Shown here one piece after another: positions 25,346 to 38,657 of a DNA stretch of 64,000 nucleotides (the stretch's first letter is position 1; each line of letters opens with the position of its first letter). Below the pieces are notes generated by a model that searched no databases, had not been told where the DNA came from, and saw nothing but the letters and a program-made list of their open reading frames with translations. Source of the DNA: Thysanoteuthis rhombus. Its lineage: Eukaryota; Mollusca; Cephalopoda; Oegopsida; Thysanoteuthidae. A program made the translations under genes and the position numbers. The stretch is taken from the NCBI GenBank assembly GCA_963457665.1, contig OY735233.1, positions 29,396,637 through 29,460,636 on the forward strand, in the 5' to 3' direction.

Positions 25346-27109
25346 CGGTATACCGTTTACTGTATATGCATAATTTAAAAATTCTATCAATAGTCTATCT
25401 CACTAGTTGCAACAGCTTCCTTTGTTTTCCTGTAAGCAAGATTCTTATTTAACGGAACCCGTTTGAAGTCAGATAATGTATTCGTATCTGAGTTGCTCCC
25501 TATACAAAATTCTAGAACGTTGTCGAAAAAGAAGAGAGGAAAGACAGAAAAACGTATTTCTTTGTGAAGGAAATAATAATATTAGGAACAGACGCAATAG
25601 ATGACCTCTTAGAAACGAGATAAAATGGAAGTTTTAAATGGAGTAAAAAATGGAAGACATCGTTCTACATGAAAATCCTAAATATTTTAATGGAGAATTA
25701 GAATTAACGTTAATAAAAGAAGAACGAAAATTTACTAAACCGGAAATCCATGAAATCCATGAAATTAGGCTAACGTTATCAAAAACGCGATTTGGCTCAT
25801 AACGAAAATCTATTTATATTAATTAAAAAGTCACTTTTAATCAGTCCGCTAACTTCTTGTTACCCTTTTCTTTCTCTTTCCAACCCTCAAATTATTCTTC
25901 AATTACTTTTTATGTCATATGATCGTAGATGTACGTCTTCAAATGTAATTGAAATCTGTGTATCAACACGTTGGTTCATTCCTTTCTAGTTACGGTGTGG
26001 GTGATATTTCCTATTCTTCAAACCATTCTAAATGTTTTTGGATAATGTAGAAAGTTTGATCGTTTTATCAAATAAAAATAAAAGTCATTTTTTTATATTT
26101 TTTTATATTATTTTTATTTATTTTGTCAAGCAATATTTTGTCCCTCTAATATCTGCCATCTTTCAAGCAATTACGTAGTTCTACCCAACCAGATTTTTAA
26201 AAAAATATCCCGCTTAAGAACTGCTCTTCTAGGGAATCAAAACTTTTATCTCATCAAGGTAATTCTATATAGACCTGAATATATGATCATCCGAAGATGC
26301 AATATTTGGTGAATAGTACATCTTTGTCTTTTGCCTTCAATAATTAAACGACAGGGGATCGGATATCTTTTCTTGTCAGTTTCCGTCTTTTCTTTGTTGT
26401 TAACCAAGTCTCTAAAAATACAATCACTATTATTAAACACAGAAGATACAGAGAAAAGTAATGAAGTGTTAGTGCAGTGTAATATCTGTGTGACTCAGTG
26501 AAAACATGCCAAATTCAAAGAAAAAAAAGTTGACAAAATATTTTCATTCAACACATCAGCAGCAGGAAAGATCGGGCAAGTGAGGGCGTTTGGAAAAAAT
26601 GCCGATTCGACTAAATGTAATTCTACTTTCAATATGCAAACCCGAGATTCAAGGGCGGTTCCAGGGAATTTCGACCTTTCCCCTGTGAGGGAAAAACACA
26701 AGTTTTTTTTTTGGGGGGGGGGGGGGTGTCGAATATCGAAATGAAAAAATGATTGATTAAAAAAAATAAGAAAAAATTATCCCAGGTAAGCATCAATGAA
26801 CCTCAAAAACTAGAAAATATAATATCCAGTTATCTAATTAGACAGATTAGGTAAAAAAAAAAAAATGTGCTTCTGTCCTGCTCAAAATCCTCGACATAAT
26901 ATAAATACACAATCAATGTACTGATAAATAAATATCTTGGGCGAGTGAGCATTGCCCATGCTTTAGTATTAGGTATTGCCGTTGTATTCAGAATATTGTG
27001 TTGAATTTTTCAAGTAAAAATCCACATCCCCAGTACTTACTTTTACTCGGCTATGAACATTGACTCCAGACACCGGATTGAAATAGACAACTATTTCAGT
27101 CACCAAGCC

Positions 27110-27110
<1 letters not shown>
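25346..27110. other. Intergenic, no recognised gene
   Basis: AT-rich unique DNA with a run of fourteen G at 26,713-26,726, preceded by a T-run. I see no gene. Confidence 0.6.

Positions 27111-27157
<47 letters not shown>
27111..27157. repeat. (GATA)n microsatellite
   Basis: About eleven uninterrupted units. Confidence 0.97.
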
Positions 27158-27158
<1 letters not shown>

Positions 27159-27259
27159 GAGCAGAATGAGATAGATCTGCATGCGCAAAGACAATTGAGT
27201 TTTATCATTTATGTAAAAATTGTTCTGGTTTAGTTTCATTCATAACCTCTTCCTACCGA

Positions 27260-28080
27260 ATCTTTCCATATGCCTGTTTGTTCACACGATATCTCCAAAG
27301 GTTGACAATTGATTTCTACGACACTGAAAGGAAGGGTGAACAGTTGAACGAGGAAAAAGGGGTCACATTTTGGAGCTAATCCACGTAAAATCACCTTCCC
27401 AACTTTTTAGTCACGTGGACGTACCACAAGATATCTCCAAACGTTCTCCATGAATCTCAATGAAATTTTGTGGAAAGGTGGTCATTGGGCTACGGGTGAA
27501 GTTGTTGAATTTTGCGGCAGATCCATGCACAATTAGTTCCCCTGAAAATGGTTTTGGCAGAGGTATGTACTCTCTTAGTTTCTCTTGTCTCTGTTCTATC
27601 TTTTAACCTCTGCCAACGAAGTTGGGGGATAGACGTATTCACACATATCTGTTCCTATCTGTCCTTTTCTCCAATAGTTCTCAAATCATTTCAATTAAAT
27701 TTTGTCGAAGTTTAGACCATCGGCTAACGGAAAATTGATTGAATTTTTGGGTGGTTCCAGGAATTTGTTTTCGACTGAGATATATTGTTTTATCAGACCC
27801 ATGAAGGAATGTAAGTACAAAGAAAGTTGATAAGAGGAAAGTAAATCAATATTTGTACATTTGAAGTTTTCTTCCTTGTGATATTTAATTTCATTTATTT
27901 TTTTCATACATTTTTTATTCACTCATGTCTGTTCACACTGTATCTCCAAGAGTTCTCACTCAATTGATTTCTTGAATGAACCCTGGGAAATTGCCTACTT
28001 CCATGCATTGTAGCTATATATGAACTAATTTCAATTCATTTTCAGTGACAATGGTTTTGACAGAGGTATGCACTCTTTGA
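27260..28080 (+). repeat. Dispersed repeat family A, longest direct-orientation copy
   Basis: Three consecutive units. The motif ATATCTCCAA occurs three times, and GGCAGAGGTATGTACTCTC near 27,555 is echoed as GACAGAGGTATGCACTCTT near 28,060. This copy best shows the full unit order. Confidence 0.75.
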
Positions 28081-28134
28081 TTGCTTTCTAGTTCTTGGTG
28101 AAAATAAATTAGTTTCTAAATTAGATCAAAATGA

Positions 28135-28137
<3 letters not shown>

Positions 28138-28195
<58 letters not shown>
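28138..28195. repeat. (TA)29 microsatellite
   Basis: Uninterrupted TA run. Confidence 0.98.
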
Positions 28196-28197
<2 letters not shown>

Positions 28198-28857
28198 CGT
28201 CTGTTGGTGGAAACGAAATCTCTCCGTTCCATATATAACTTGACAGGTGCATGCCGTAGAAAATAACATACGATGAGGAAAAACACTCCGTCATTACAGG
28301 TGTGTGAGCAATATATCGTATTTAATATAGACTTGAATAAATGGTGGATGGCAGACTCTTATGAGAGAATTTTTGATAGTTGTGTGATCACCATAAGATA
28401 ATTTTTTTCATGTAAAAAATAAGTATTAATCTTAATGGATCGGTTTGATTTGGCCTTGATAACCTCTCCGATAAAATCTTTTTGTAAAGTTGAATATTTG
28501 TGGATCGGTGTATGCAGTAATGTTCGTAGCGTTTGCGTACGAAATCAGCCAAAATGACAGCAAATATGAAGAGAGGAATTACAAGCAAAACATATTTTCA
28601 ATTAAAATATAATTGTTTAATCATGAATTATCAAAAAAGAATATAAGGGATCAATTGAATTAATTGTTAATAATATCAAAATATAATTGAAATGTGACTT
28701 TTGCACACACAAAATGAATATGAATGTCTTTAGAACATAAAGGGTAATTGATCAAATATACGTAGATATCAATATTGTAATTGTGTATTCACGGAGAAAA
28801 ATGTAAAGTGATCACTCAAAGAGAATTTCAGTAAGAAGTCAGTATTGTAAGAGGGAC
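28196..28857. other. Intergenic, no recognised gene
   Basis: No supported feature. Confidence 0.6.
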
Positions 28858-28948
28858 GGACAGTGAAAGATAGACAGACGGACAGAGAAAGATAGACAGA
28901 CGGACAGATAGAGAAAGACAGACAGACAGACGGACGGATAGAGAAAGG
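28858..28948. repeat. GACA/GACG-rich minisatellite
   Basis: A unit like AGATAGACAGACGGACAGAGAA is repeated about four times. Confidence 0.9.
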
Positions 28949-30849
28949 ACGAAGGTTTACTTTAAAATGTTGGTCCACGTGCTCAGAAACGAAAAAAGAC
29001 CTGCGAGACCGAAATTGCCTCTTATCTATGAAGCTTCTTTATATGAAAACAGCTCTAGAAAAGAGCACACAAGCCAATACTAATGAATTTTGTCTTCAAA
29101 TGGTAAATCAATTGATCCATAACCTATCTGAAAATGGCCCCCTTGAGAATGGCCCCCAAGTTGCTTTCGGTGATTATAAATTCAGGTGTAGTGCATCGCC
29201 CCAAGTTGGCAGTTACATATATCATTCCGTAATTATTCCTTTGTTTTCGCTCCATTAACTCAATTTCGGTGACTACTTGCATAAATAATATAGATATATT
29301 CGCTTAACCTAAACTGATGCAAGGTAACATTGATAAAGTATACTACAGAAATCAAACTCACTATCAATGGGTTGTAAGAAAACCGTTCCATGCGTAGCTT
29401 GAAGATAGCTAACTGAGATAACGAATATGTAACAAATACGCATGCGCATTACTGACTGCTAAGGCTGACTAGAACCTAAGGGGCAGATCTTTTCGCCTTC
29501 CAAGACAAGAGTCTATTTCTGACCTTTTCAACCAGAATAAACTGAATTATTCCTATAGTCGACATAAAACGCTCTTATAACTTGATGAAAACATGTAAAC
29601 AAATTAAACATAAAAGACGGAGATATTAAAAAATATCAGGTTCATTAGTCATCTATAAATGATGAACAAGGAAATACATATGATCTGATTGAGATAAAAG
29701 GTATGCTTTTCCTCATATGCATGGAGTTCATAATACCAGGAATAACACAAACATGGAATGAATGTAACTAGATGAAGTATGAGAAGGGAAGAGGAAAAAC
29801 GAAAAAACAATAGCGAATTGACAATGAGAGAAAATAAGAGAAAAAGGCTTTAAGAAACAAATGTCAACATTTTTATGCACCCAGAGGAAACACCCCTTTG
29901 TATTTCAAAGGAATTGCCCCTGCTTTAAATGGTTGCACTAAAATACTTACGCATAAAGCAGATAAGCGATTTAAAGAGAAAAAAAGACCTTACCCCTGTC
30001 TGACAATCTGGATGGCATTAATAACAACTTTTTTTAGCAACAGTTTCTTTTTTTTTGTCGAAGGTGCTACTACCAGAGCATGAATAGCCATCAGCCGGCG
30101 CCTGACAATAACTTCATTTGTGTATAAGAAAACAGTTGACTCTTTGTTGTTGGTATTAGTTAAGCACGCCCTTTGACGTGTGGGATAACCTTGAGGTTGT
30201 TTGGACAAGGTACAGCAACATCAAGTCTTTCAACGTGTGTGGACATGACATAAAAACGCCAGGCTTTTTCGTGCAAACTGCTTTTGAAGTTTTCTATGCC
30301 GGATCTGTGTCCTTCGATTGAGGCTTCCGACATGTTTCGTAAGTTATTCCTTGAATAGAGTACTGGAATCGAATGCATCATAAGATTAAAAGTAGATTCT
30401 AGATTGTTGCAGACTAGTTAGTGGCAATAATGTTAAACTATTTTTTAATCCGTGTAAACATCATTATTTATATTCTATAGAACGAAGATCTGTATTTTGA
30501 AAAACGGTTATCAAAATATATCGAAATATTCTATTGAAGGCCAGTGTCAAACTGATCTAAACAGTATCAAATATCTTGTACTTCGATATTTACAGTGTAT
30601 ATAGAGATTGATTAAAATAATGGACAGTAAAAATGGACAGCATATTACACTTGTTAACCATCACTAGACTTATTGAGAAACTAGAGATTTCACGAAATCT
30701 CTATTTTCCCAATTTTGCTGTAACATATTGCAAGATAGGAGATGAAGACACACACGCACACAGTTACAGGGGTAGAGAAAGATGGAGAAGATGCACTTAC
30801 AGCTTTCAGATTCATCTTCTTCAATCCATTTCGTGGTGGGCTCAAAAAA
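28949..30849. other. Intergenic, no recognised gene
   Basis: Unique DNA; short open frames lack family signatures or splice context. Confidence 0.6.
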
Positions 30850-31205
30850 GGTAATGCACTTTCGTGAAGCTTAAAAAGATATCAACTTTTTATGGAGCTT
30901 AAATAGATATTATATTTCAATGGAGTTTGATGAGATATTTCCTTTCGTGAAGTTTAAAAAGATATTACCTTTCCATGAAGTCTCAGATTGTATTACCTTT
31001 CCATGAAGCCTCAAATGGTATTACCTATACATGAGGCTTAAAAGGTATTACCTTTTCATAAAGTTCAGGAAGATAACACTTTTTCATGAAGCTTAAAAAC
31101 TTATTTCGTTTTCATGAAGGAAAAGGTATTATCTTTTCATGAAGCCCTTAAAGGTAAAACTTTTTCATGAAACTTAAAAGGGTATAACTTTTGATGAAGC
31201 TTCGC
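30850..31205. repeat. Minisatellite, about 30-35-bp unit
   Basis: Roughly eleven variants of TTTTCATGAAGCTTAAAA followed by GGTATTACC, with drifting unit length. It is non-coding. Confidence 0.85.
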
Positions 31206-32404
31206 CACAAGAAAGGTCTTCAAGTATGAAAAGAGAGAAAAAAAAACGTAAAGAAAGCTCCTGGATAATCGGCAGACTTGTTCGTGATTCTAAAATCCAA
31301 TGTGCTAAAATGAGCTAGAAGTACTAAAAGTTTAGGCACAACACTTATATGATACAATCGAAAAAACTGTCTTCTGGCCTACTTTCGTCAGCTAAAAGGC
31401 TAACACCGTCAGGAATCTTTCAATCCAAAATGATATTAATTGACTGGTTTTTCTCCTCATGACTTGACATTACTGGCATGTGGCGTCAATCTGACAGGAT
31501 ATTCCACCCTAATTTATTGCTTTTTCATTATTGGATTTTTAATTATGCTTGAGAAAGTTTGGATTGTCATTCTCTTTCAAATCACTATCGTATTAAACGT
31601 ATTTTGACCTATTGTTATTGAATATATGAGTTGATAGATATAGGAGGTGCTATGACTCAAAAGTTTGGAGAATTCGAACTGCTGCAATTTTGGCCACTAC
31701 TTTTTGTGAATAGTAAGCCAGCGTGCAAACAGCAGGTAGGAGAACACTTCGGGGGAAACGATGGAAATTAGATGCTAAAGAAAATGAGCTTTATTCGTGG
31801 CCAAATACCCGCACTGTTGTTTAGTACCTTATGTGCATGCATACGTTCACACATGAAGACAAAGATATAAATGAATATCTATCTATACAAAAGTTATGTA
31901 GGCAGATTAGTATGTTTAGTTGTATAATTATATGGTTTTATATGTCCTGTCCAGGTCCTGTTATAACCTCAACGTTATAATGGATTGATTAATGTGAAAT
32001 TAACACAGCTGAAAAAACTATAAGAAGGTTTTAATAAAATGAGACAATTGTTGTGACATGAAAACGAATAACACGTCACAGGAAAGTTATTCGTTTGAAG
32101 CTAAAAGAAAAGAAAAAGTGTAAGTGTGCAACTGCTTTTCAAAAACGCCAGATTTGTAAAATTTCGCCAGACTTTTCCCCCGACTATTTACTTCATTTTG
32201 TTATGAAATAAGTAACAATCTTAATCAAATAAATTTCTTTCTGTGACTTTTTTTTATATGGCACGATATCGGTGATGTTTTTGTTTTTTTCTTGAAAAGC
32301 ATTTTATAGTGAGTAATAAAAAAGCTTTCGTCTTCTTAGTGTCGAACCATTCATAAATAACCCCTTCATCTTTTGATATGATAGTTTATGCATAAATAGG
32401 CTGT
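31206..32404. other. Intergenic, no recognised gene
   Basis: AT-rich unique DNA. Confidence 0.6.
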
Positions 32405-32405
32405 G

Positions 32406-32499
<94 letters not shown>
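32405..32499. repeat. (TA)n microsatellite
   Basis: About 94 bp of TA with one TG interruption. Confidence 0.98.
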
Positions 32500-32500
<1 letters not shown>

Positions 32501-32824
32501 CCGACTAAGATAGGAACATAGATGTATAGAAATGCAATAAAAGACTGATGATAAAAAATTCAAAATATTCGATACGACACGCAGTGTTATGCTATACCTA
32601 TAATGACATTGCCGACAAATAATTTTGCTTTCACACTGAGGAACGCGTATAATACTTGGTATTTAGGGTTTGCTTTCTCTGTTGTAAGTGAGAAGCGTCT
32701 CATTGTCTTGCAAAAAAACTATTAAGAATGATAAGATTAGGAAAAAAAGAATGAATTGACAAAAAATCGACCCACAAAAACGGTAAAATGGGAAGACCAA
32801 AGCTATTTATCTATGTATTACACA

Positions 32825-33180
32825 TACAGGCCATGCCAATAAAGCTAGAGGGATGAATATTTGAACATCTACTCCTTACTTCTCGAAAAAAACATTTTTC
32901 TTCAATTACGCCCTAAATAGATTTTTAATTGAGGGTTCAATTTGTATTGCAAGTTCATGCTAAATTGATCCCTATTTTTTCCAGCGGCATTTACGCTTAC
33001 TTCTTGAAAATTCAGACTTTTATTTTGATCCCTGCCCAACAAAAAGCGAGAGAAATAATTCCTTCATTGATCACCCTATTTTCCAATTCTTTGATTGGTC
33101 ATCCCAAACACGGCATACTGCCAAAAGACGTTGGTCACATGGTGATTTCTATTTAATGACTATCCAGACCTTCCGTATTG
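32825..33180 (+). repeat. Dispersed repeat family B, copy 2
   Basis: Second copy of the 23,850-24,168 repeat, same orientation: AAAGCTAGAGGGATGAA, TTCATTGATCACC, CTGCCAAAAGACGTTGG, TGACTATCCAGACC. Confidence 0.75.
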
Positions 33181-35787
33181 TTTTTAATTATATTTGAAGC
33201 AAACAAACATGTTTACCATTAAAATTTTATTCGGTTTACTGCATTCAAATGTTTATATATTTCTTTTGCACCATGGGAATAGTGGGTTTTTGCCTCTAAC
33301 ACCATTTATTTCTATTGCCTGCACTCCGTTGTATGAAGTGTGGGGAAGTTTATTCCAACTTAAAATTGGTTTCTGCTCTTTATCACCCACATATATAAAA
33401 AGAGGACAGTAAAGATCTACGTAGTCAGCATCTTCTTCTAATTACATCTAATTCTAAACTCTGCTAAGACTTGCTGTCATAAGCAGTTTTAGCTTTCTCC
33501 AACATTTTAAAGAGTCTTATTAATTCTATAGCTGCTGGAAACACCAATTAATTCCTATCCAAATTAGTAATTGCAGTTAATCATAAGTTGTCGACCCTGG
33601 CAAATATTCGTAAAGAAGTGATTTGAGGAATTCCATCCAGAAGGTCATCAACCAACTCACCTCTATGAAATTTATGATAAAATAAAACTAAAATTCATTT
33701 CCATAGAATTCAATTCTATACAAGGAAGACGTGGAAATTCTTATTTCTAAAATTTTATATTTCAAAGAAAGTAAAGAAAAGATACAGCCATATTTCATTT
33801 TTTTTAAACCATAAAGAGCAGACATTATAAGGAAGAAACATTGGCTAAAAATGCATTGATGAGACAAAAACAAATTTTAAATGAATCTTCAACTATGGAT
33901 CAATAAGTGAATCAAATATTTCTTCTATAGATTTTGCATTTCATATGTCGTATGAACTACAAACCGTTCACGAATTGGATTACAGTCGCTTCTGTTTCTA
34001 TAATGCGAAAGAAAGTGTGCAAATCCTACTAGATATGTGATTTTTCAGTGCTCGGAAAATTAAGCCTTGTATTAAAGTTAGTTGGTTTATACAGCTATCT
34101 GGATGAATGAATAAAAAAACATATGAATGTGCAATATGTTAATACCGAGGAAACGATTTCAGCGTAAAACTTTATTAATTCACTATTGTTGTACATTCTA
34201 TTTTCCCATCGTATCAAATGAGTGGGAAATCGGGGTTGAAGAAATATTACATTCTGGTATTATAGCTTTTACAGGATGAATGTTCTTAAGCTTTGCTCAG
34301 TATGACGTAAATGGGAGCAGGAAAATGTCTGTTGCCATTCTTCCAAATACGAAAGTCCCGATGGCCTTGAAAATCAACATTCGAAATTCTCTTTTCAAGG
34401 TTTCCTTCTATTTCGGTTTGAATCCTAAGCACTGACACTGATGACGAAGGTGTGGTTATCTCTGTCACAATTGAGCTAGTGAATTGATATCTTTACCTCT
34501 TAGTAACTCGTTTCTAATTATAACACAAGTCCTTAGTGTTGATGTTGGCAACATAGTTTTCTATGTTCCTATCTGGCTAGTTTAACAAGAAGACTTGTGA
34601 TGTGACAGTAACATCAGCGACCACATTCTGTATTCAAACCGGATTCACTAAACCTATCACCCAAGATACTACAAACAACTCAATTGTCCATTTTTTGTGA
34701 AAGTATTGGTTATCACCTCTCTAGTTATGTGATCATGATCTGTGCCGGTCAGATGATGTTTTTAGCCAGAAATTAGGTGATGGGTATATAATACACACCT
34801 TTAAACCTTTCATTCGCTTCAGAAGTTGCATTGCATGTCTGAGTGGATGTCTAATTTTATATACTTGGGTGGGCTTCGAAAGCATCTGTTTACATATCCT
34901 TTTCACACCCAACTATTATATCCAGACATTAAGAACATATTAAATATTTCAATTATTTTTCTTAGACCCCACTTTCGTTGAAGAAAATCGCTCAATTGAG
35001 ATTCCGGTCTAATGGAAGTTTTAGTTTGTTGATTGATTATCCGACGGGCATCTAAGATGACGGGATTTATATAATCATGATTATGTTAGGGAGGCTTGTT
35101 GCTAAAAATATGGAAAAAAATAAGCCTATTGCCATTGCATTTTGTCAATAAAAGCAGGTAAATTTTTTGTTCTGTGATGCCGAATTTTTTTCGAGGAATT
35201 TCTGTGGTATCAACCTCATCTAATCGTTCTGTCAATAAAAAAGAAATTTTCAGACGATTAACAGTGAAAATATCACAGAATCATTCAGAGTACATGCCTT
35301 TCATCATTTCATTAATGAAGAATAATGTTTATGCAAGATAGGGGAATCTAAAGATGATTCTAATCTAAAAAGTTGTAATGATAATTGTACCGATTAGATT
35401 TAATAGCACTTTAGTCTACCGCTACCTTATCCTGTGTATTCTATTGAGAGAAGTCATTTTAGCCCATCGTGTCAGGAGGAACACCTTGAAGAAGAAAATT
35501 CATATTCATTCATCTTTCATTCTGACGGAGATGATCAGCTGGGGAATTAAAAAAGAAAAAAGTATAAAGCTGTGGCGGGGCGGGGAGAAAGCAGAGGGGC
35601 AAGAATGGTGACGATGAGGGAGAAATTGATGAAATGAAGAGGAGAAGAAGAAAAAGAAAAGGAAAAAGCTTGGTTGCATCAGGATCAAAATTCACAGCAA
35701 ATCCACTGCTAATTCTATTTCGACTGAACTTGATTACTGCAACTTTTGGATTGTATGATACATTTTCGTTATAATATCTAAGACTTT
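33181..35787. other. Intergenic, no recognised gene
   Basis: Unique AT-rich DNA with only short frames; no motif recognised. Confidence 0.6.
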
Positions 35788-35853
35788 TCAATTTAGCTCA
35801 ACCAGTATGGCAGCCTCCTGATAATCAGTTGGGAGTTCGAATTGCAGATAGGG
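35788..35853 (+). repeat. tRNA-like sequence before a (GAA)n tract
   Basis: TTTAGCTCAACCAGTATGGC resembles a D-arm/A box and GGGAGTTCGAATTGC resembles a B box, 30-35 bp apart. The position directly before a long (GAA)n tract fits a SINE head with a simple-repeat tail. Confidence 0.4.
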
Positions 35854-35860
35854 GAATGTG

Positions 35861-35991
35861 AGAAGAAGAAGAAGAAGAAGAAGAAGAAGAAGAAGAAGAA
35901 GAAGAAGAAGAAGAAGAAGAAGAAGAAGAAGAAGAAGAAGAAGAAGAAGAAGAAGAAGAAGAAGAAGAAGAAGGAGGAGGAGGAGGAGGAA
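35861..35991. repeat. (GAA)n microsatellite with (GGA)n end
   Basis: About 37 GAA units and then six GGA units. Confidence 0.98.
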
Positions 35992-36519
35992 ATGCTAAAA
36001 ACAATAATAGGCAGTTGATGTGTGCTAGTCTGGACTTCACAAAAGAAAAAGTGGATGGAAAAAGAAATGGAAATTGATCCATAACATAAAGACAGAAGAG
36101 ACGAGGTGAAAAGGAAGAAAACATTAAAAAAAAAAAAAAGAGTTGAAGAGAAAGGAACGATGGAGAAGGGAATTGTAGGGTGTTGAAAGAGGAGATTACA
36201 TCAAAATAAATCGTTGTGCAAAATAAGCTCCAGATATAGGAGAATAATTTTTCATCGTCTTAACATCAGGACTATCTCTTCTATCTGAGAAAAAAATACA
36301 AGAATAAAAATGATAATTTAGCGCTGCGAAGTATGAAATCCTAGAGAAAATAAGTCAAAATATTGAATAATAAACCCTAATGAAAAGACCAGACTGAGAG
36401 CCGACGGCGAAGAAAAAATATTACCTAAGAACTACCGACTTTTTGAACCAATCAGAAGCTGTCTGCATGAATGGCTGCTGCAGGGTTAATTCTAATCATG
36501 TTGCATTATCCCTCTGTGG
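35992..36519. other. Intergenic, no recognised gene
   Basis: Purine-biased unique DNA. Confidence 0.6.
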
Positions 36520-36710
36520 CAAGTCGTCTGTCTGTCTATCCATCTGTCTATCCATCTGTCTATCCATCTGTCTGTCCGTTTGTTTCCTCACACGATATCT
36601 CCAAAAGTTCTAAACGAATATCAACGAGAATGTTGGAGGGTTAGCAATGTACTCCAAAAAAAAATGATTAAATTTGGGGGCGAACCAGGAATTTGTTTTC
36701 GATTTTAAGG
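36520..36710 (+). repeat. Dispersed repeat family A copy with a (CTGTCTAT)n lead-in
   Basis: A CTGTCTATCCAT repeat precedes CACACGATATCTCCAAAAGT and CCAGGAATTTGTTTTCGATT, the two family A modules. Confidence 0.75.
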
Positions 36711-37528
36711 GAAGTGATTAAATGTCTATGCATTCAGAATTCTCTCGCTTGTTTTCCTATTTGTTCCATTCACTTTTTAATTAGTGTACGGTTGTTGCAG
36801 CTGTATCTGCGTTTTGGGTGCTTTCCAGTATTAACAAACTCAAGTCCATTTCAGAAGCCGGGGTTTCTGCCTTAACAACATCAACAATCCACACCTAATT
36901 TAGAAGAGTAAACTCTTCACTATTTGTCTGTTCCATCACATTAAACCACACCAATACACGAAATTAACAATTGAAATCATGACCAAGTGATCGGTAGGTG
37001 GATCTCATACTGACTGGGTCAAACTGATAAGTCATCCATATTTGCGAAAATCTGTATCATTATGTTTGATCGTTTTTTTTTTTTTATATATACATAACAG
37101 AAGTTGCAATTATCATCTTCGGTCTGAATAGAATTAGGAGTGGGATTTGACTCTGCAGTCGCCAGTCTTGCATCTTTAATTTTATTTTTCTGAGTTTTTT
37201 TTCATTTCATTTTGCTTAAATGTTGAAGGATGATGTTATACCATGAGAAAATTTCGGTGACGGTGGGGATAATGGTCGCCTAATTACCTCAAACCCAGAA
37301 TTCTCAAAACTTTTGCCTTGTACCTAAGTCGTAGTGTCCCATTTCTCTTCTGTATTTCTTCTCAAAAGGTCGTTGGGAACCACAACTATAAAGGCAATGA
37401 TGTGTATCCCTCTCCATACATAATCGGAACACTGGGTTTGATATTAAGATGATGTAAGGATTTGTATTGATGACTTTGTGTTTTAAAGGTTTGGAAAAGT
37501 GCAAATATACAGAAAATGTGCTATAAAA

Positions 37529-37530
<2 letters not shown>
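36711..37530. other. Intergenic, no recognised gene
   Basis: No supported feature. Confidence 0.6.
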
Positions 37531-37579
<49 letters not shown>

Positions 37580-37637
37580 ACACACATACATACATTTTAT
37601 ATATATATATATATATAGATAGATAGATAGATAGGTG

Positions 37638-37673
<36 letters not shown>
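37531..37673. repeat. Compound (TA)n/(GATA)n/(TG)n microsatellite
   Basis: TA, CA/TACA, TA, GATA and TG blocks in series. Confidence 0.97.
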
Positions 37674-37675
<2 letters not shown>

Positions 37676-38657
37676 TGTACGACGTGGAAAAATTAATTAC
37701 ATGGATAGTGGGGGAAAATTGACAAAATCTTCGGTCGAAGATAATGGTAGAAAATAAACTCGAAGTTTTCAATGTAATTGGTATTCTCAATGATGATGTC
37801 ATAAAAATTGGCTTGCATGTTGATGGAGATTTAAAATGCCACAACGGATTTGATATTCACAAAGGTTAACATCCAATAGAAGTGACACGAACAACTATCC
37901 ACGTCTTATAGGTTCATAGATGAATGTCAGCATCCGTGAATAACCTAAACCCAGTTACTATGTTCTAAACGGTCTGTTGCGTATAGCGGTAATTAACAAT
38001 CACCTTTTATATGCAAACTAACAAATATATCACCCGAAGTCCTGATGCTTGAATAAACATCTTTAGATTGAGAGAAACAAAAAATATCCAACTTACAATG
38101 AATTCATTGAAATACTATTCCCCTATTTTATCAACCACTCGCGTGAAAGTTTTCTTATGCAAAGCAAACGTTTGTCTATTTACTTACTCTACTGGGACTT
38201 GAATTCATTTCTATTGCTTAGTGCTGAAATGTGTAAAAGCTATCACTGGCCGAATAGATAGACTGTAAACATTTATAGAAATAACATTTGTAGATGTATT
38301 TATTGGAGTAATAATTCTATAGCATCTTTCTTCAGATATTTATGTTGTTGAGTAACATTAAACTTTCTTCTATCTACTGAACCAAATTTCTAGATAAATC
38401 CAGCCCCGTCGGATGTATTTTCCTTGTATCGAAAGGAAAATAGTCAAAGTATATAAACTGAATTTACATAAAATCTCCTATTTTGTTTTGAACCTAACGC
38501 CCGACAAACACACATCGACTGGTCCATCCCCTTAAACATCTGGGTTTTCACCGCTACCGGCCTTTCTATATGATAATTATTTTCAGAATCTATCACCGGT
38601 TACTACTAGCCACACCGTCTTGGCTGCTGATGGAGTAAAGGGTTATTGTAACCTTCT
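37674..38657 (+). other. Region upstream of the C15orf40-like gene
   Basis: No microsatellite and no other gene. The promoter and 5' UTR of the downstream gene should lie in the last few hundred bases. An in-frame TAA at 38,649-38,651 limits the coding start to 38,658. I see no convincing TATA box at a usable distance. Confidence 0.4.

Noticed and set aside
28858-28948. Regularly spaced GACAGACGGACAG repeats considered as a CRISPR-like array
   Set aside because: There are no unique spacers of constant length and no associated genes; it is a eukaryotic minisatellite.
35825-36124. Serine-rich 99-codon minus-strand frame
   Set aside because: It is the translation of the (GAA)n microsatellite.
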